Source: Gammaproteobacteria bacterium (GTDB taxonomy: Bacteria; Pseudomonadota; Gammaproteobacteria; Pseudomonadales; Azotimanducaceae). Taken from it: DNA of 64,000 nucleotides. The notes under the pieces were generated by a model that saw only the letters and a list, made by a program, of their open reading frames with translations, ran no database searches and was not told the DNA's origin. Positions within the stretch are counted from its first letter, which is position 1. Each line of letters starts with the position of its first letter. The stretch spans positions 17,716 through 81,715 of the forward strand of contig JAPOTJ010000065.1 in assembly GCA_026709225.1 (NCBI GenBank), given 5' to 3'. Made by a program: the position numbers and the translations under genes. Of the stretch, positions 61,967 through 64,000 are shown piece after piece.

Positions 61967-63541
61967 TTATGCTCCTTTGGTTGACAAAGATTCAACCTCG
62001 CCCGCAGCCTTCACCCGCAGCCTGACTGATCCGCCAGGCACATAGGCCACCGGAAGTTCTTCAACGTCAATGATCTCGACGGTTTCACGCCGAGCGCCAG
62101 CGGCAACAGCGCGCTCCAAAGCTTCTTCCTTGGCGAGTTTCATAGACGTTTCGCGACCAAGCTTGTCGTACGAAAATATGCGATCTATTTCGCCACTCAC
62201 GCTGGCAATGGTTGCGCCCACCGCGTTCGCGACATCGGCATGTTCAGGCACGACCACTTCCGACACACCGTCAAGTTCCCCTTGGATCAGCACAGAGCCG
62301 CCACCCACAAGCACCAGCGGCATTGGTTCAGCGCTCGTCTTCATTCGATCAATGCCTTCCTCCAATATTTCGCGCATGCGATCTACCCCACTCTCCACAA
62401 GATGCTTGGGCAAGTGCCGCACGGCAGAAGCATCGCCTATGTCCGCATAGCCTGCGGCGACGGCCAAGTCGGTAGCAGTAAGCGTAGCGCCACCAAACAC
62501 AAGCGCTTCAGCGTCAAGAGCGAAGCCGACCGAATCGGGACCTATGCAAACTTGATGAGATGGCTGTCGAACCACCGAGCCACCGCCGAGTGCACGCACC
62601 AAAATGTCCGGCATGCGAAAGTTCGTCATGACGCCACCTAAGCTACTTGCCGTGGAAGACTCTCTCGGGAAACCTTGGGTGAGCACGCCTATGTCAGTGG
62701 TCGTTCCGCCTACATCAACAACAAGCGCATCTTTGAGGCCAGAGAGATATCCGGCACCTCGCATGCTATTGGTGGGGCCGGAAGCAAACGTCAGCACCGG
62801 ATATTTTTCGACAAAGGACTTGCTCATCAGCGTGCCGTCATTTTGACTGACGTACAGCGGCGCACTGATGCCAAGGCTGTCAAAAGCCTTGCTAAGAGAT
62901 GCAACCACCTGAGATGAGAGTCCTACCAGGCTCGCATTCAGAATGGCCGCGTTCTCCCTATCAAGAAGACCGATTCTCCCGATCGTGGAGGACAGCGTCA
63001 CGTGCGCATCAGGAATCTCCTCGCGCACAATCTCCCCGACCCGCTCTTCCATCGCATTGTGCACCGGAGAGAAGATGCCTGTGACTGCAACGGTTCGAAT
63101 ACCATCGCGCTTCATGGCGCGAAGGCCCTCAACCACAGCGCGCTCATCTAGGTTGTTGGCGACTTCTCCATCGTACCTGTATCCACCTTTCACCATATAG
63201 CAATGCGCACCAATGATTGGCGCGAGGTCTGATGGCCAATCGGTGAGCGGAGGAAGCGCCTTGGTCGAGGGCAGTGCGACGCGAATCACACCGACCGGAA
63301 GCAAGCCCTTTCGCTCCACAACCGCATTGGTGAAATGCGTGGTCCCAATCATGAGGCTATCGATGTTCTCGGCTTCGACCGAGATGCCCTCAAGTGCGCC
63401 TTTAATCGCCTTGATAACGCCTTCCGTGACATCAACCGTGGTGGGTGTCTTGTAAGAAGACACAACACGCTTGTCTTGCACGACCACAGCGTCCGTATTC
63501 GTGCCGCCCACATCTATGCCGACGCGGCTCTCTCCTGTCAT
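61967..63541 (-). CDS. hydantoinase/oxoprolinase A-subunit family protein
   Basis: 524 residues from ATG 63541. An ASKHA fold: RVGIDVGGTNTDAVVVQDKR (residue 6-25), SLMIGTTHFTNAVVERKGLL near 60-79, VDVGGTTTDIGVLTQGFPRE near 280-299, and GGGSVLIQGELDGVSEVVVP near 412-431. Enzymes of this family hydrolyse cyclic amides or imides such as hydantoins and 5-oxoproline with ATP, or carboxylate ketones. No B-subunit gene is in view; in DUF917-type clusters none is usual. The start overlaps the preceding small ORF by 4 bp. Confidence 0.88.
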   Translation of the reverse strand: MTGESRVGIDVGGTNTDAVVVQDKRVVSSYKTPTTVDVTEGVIKAIKGALEGISVEAENIDSLMIGTTHFTNAVVERKGLLPVGVIRVALPSTKALPPLTDWPSDLAPIIGAHCYMVKGGYRYDGEVANNLDERAVVEGLRAMKRDGIRTVAVTGIFSPVHNAMEERVGEIVREEIPDAHVTLSSTIGRIGLLDRENAAILNASLVGLSSQVVASLSKAFDSLGISAPLYVSQNDGTLMSKSFVEKYPVLTFASGPTNSMRGAGYLSGLKDALVVDVGGTTTDIGVLTQGFPRESSTASSLGGVMTNFRMPDILVRALGGGSVVRQPSHQVCIGPDSVGFALDAEALVFGGATLTATDLAVAAGYADIGDASAVRHLPKHLVESGVDRMREILEEGIDRMKTSAEPMPLVLVGGGSVLIQGELDGVSEVVVPEHADVANAVGATIASVSGEIDRIFSYDKLGRETSMKLAKEEALERAVAAGARRETVEIIDVEELPVAYVPGGSVRLRVKAAGEVESLSTKGA

Positions 63542-63783
63542 GGCGATCTCAGTGACGACGAGACGACTTGAACTCGTTTCCCGACCAATTGAAAGTCTGA
63601 AGCTTGGACTACTGATATTTCCTTCTTCAGAGCTTCGTTGAATTTGGTAGTCACAATCGGAATGATGACTGAGATCTTGTTCGCAGGCGCATCCGACAAG
63701 GTCGCCATCTGCAGGTGTGCGTGCATCATCGCCCTGCTCCGGTGCAGCTTTAGATTCCAAGGGACTAAATTTATATCCGTCAC
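63538..63783 (-). pseudogene. N-terminal fragment of an Asp/Glu racemase-like gene
   Basis: 81 residues. After ~35 residues without clear similarity, NKISVIIPIVTTKFNEALKK and EISVVQASDF resemble the first beta strand and helix of the racemase family encoded complete at 60115-60852. Then it ends in VSSSLRSP where the racemases continue with G-P-x-S-I-E-S. The last codons overlap the hydantoinase start as ATGA, so the fragment is still translationally coupled. It may be the relic of a second racemase or a short peptide with a new role. Confidence 0.45.
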
Positions 63784-64000
63784 AGTTTGCCGTGCAGCCT
63801 GTTTCGGGTAGTCATAATCGTCGGTTCAGGTAGTTTTTGAATGTGGGCGACTTTGTATTCACTGTTGTTACGGTCCAACACGTGCGAACCAAAGCGAAGC
63901 ACTCTGCCCACGAAGCGATGCCCACAATCGCAAAAATGAGCGCCACTAGACTCCTTGACCAACCCAAACTTTAACAGACAGGTTGCGTTTAGGCGGCGAG
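63780..64000 (-). CDS. C-terminal part of a small zinc-finger-like protein, possibly acetone-carboxylase-gamma-like (5' end outside window)
   Basis: The frame is open to the window edge and 72 residues are visible. HFCDCGHRFVGRVLRFGSHV contains C-x-C-G-H, a metal-binding motif like that of acetone carboxylase gamma subunits and other small partners of hydantoinase-type enzymes. The stop overlaps the next ORF by 4 bp. The call is tentative because the N-terminal half is missing; a TTG at 63962 could also start it. Confidence 0.4.
   Translation of the reverse strand, partial: RRLNATCLLKFGLVKESSGAHFCDCGHRFVGRVLRFGSHVLDRNNSEYKVAHIQKLPEPTIMTTRNRLHGKL

Overview
The window looks like a chromosomal segment of a heterotrophic, probably marine or host-associated gammaproteobacterium of moderately high G+C. 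The evidence is the holD-rimI pair, a FabY-type ketoacyl synthase, MsrPQ, an oxaloacetate decarboxylase Na+ pump, agmatine catabolism, and a GlcNAc/MurNAc regulon with a TonB-dependent receptor and a NagQ-like GntR regulator. The lineage is inferred from gene content only; no rRNA is present.

Layout. (1) 1-8.4 kb is accessory DNA: the C-terminal part of an MmeI-like restriction-modification enzyme, three antitoxin-like genes with no intact toxin beside them (one still followed by a 14-residue VapC-like stub), small lipoprotein/membrane ORFs, a TIGR04283 glycosyltransferase, a DUF4143 ATPase, and a tightly overlapping three-gene operon (TIGR04255 protein, HTH protein, unknown protein) behind a good promoter/operator. 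(2) 8.6-13.4 kb holds small-molecule catabolism genes (EthD, two NTF2/SnoaL-like proteins, a ketosteroid-dehydrogenase-like flavoprotein) and a possible PIN-type toxin-antitoxin pair. (3) 13.4-23.9 kb is an amino-sugar/peptidoglycan-sugar block: NamZ-like hydrolase, DUF839 protein, TonB receptor, BadF-family sugar kinase, NagA, SIS-type GlcN6P deaminase, NagQ-like regulator and MurQ, with matching GntR-type half-sites in two promoters. Together these would import and hydrolyse GlcNAc/MurNAc-containing material and turn it into fructose-6-phosphate. (4) 24-31.3 kb: a luciferase-like oxidoreductase, a second large flavoprotein, tRNA-Arg(CCU), and a 1484-residue sacsin-type ATPase/SF2 helicase whose first ~30 residues look like a small antitoxin and which overlaps a BrnT-type toxin gene.

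(5) 31.4-37.1 kb: oadGAB plus a CBM9/DUF5916 outer-membrane protein. (6) 37.2-38.5 kb: an RRM protein behind a structured leader, tRNA-Arg(ACG), and an insertion hotspot where a ~167-bp MITE-like element sits in frame inside a small gene already cut by an IS30-family end. (7) 38.5-50 kb is core metabolism: ygfZ, fabY, rimI, holD, a Na+/acetate-type symporter with its DUF4212 subunit, msrQ, msrP, pssA, ilvC, ilvN, ilvB. (8) 50-55 kb: a second DUF4143 ATPase with a 39-bp palindrome over its start, aguB-aguA, and a Fic protein. (9) 55-64 kb: a co-directional set (C-terminal fragment of a zinc-finger-like small protein, racemase fragment, hydantoinase A, DUF917 protein, Asp/Glu racemase family protein, MalT-like regulator, TonB receptor) that looks like uptake and catabolism of a hydantoin- or oxoproline-like compound.

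The strongest candidates for something undescribed are the BrnT / antitoxin-headed sacsin-helicase unit (26.5-31.3 kb) and the TIGR04255-HTH-unknown operon (5.95-8.4 kb). All functional calls come from reading the translated sequence; no database search was run.
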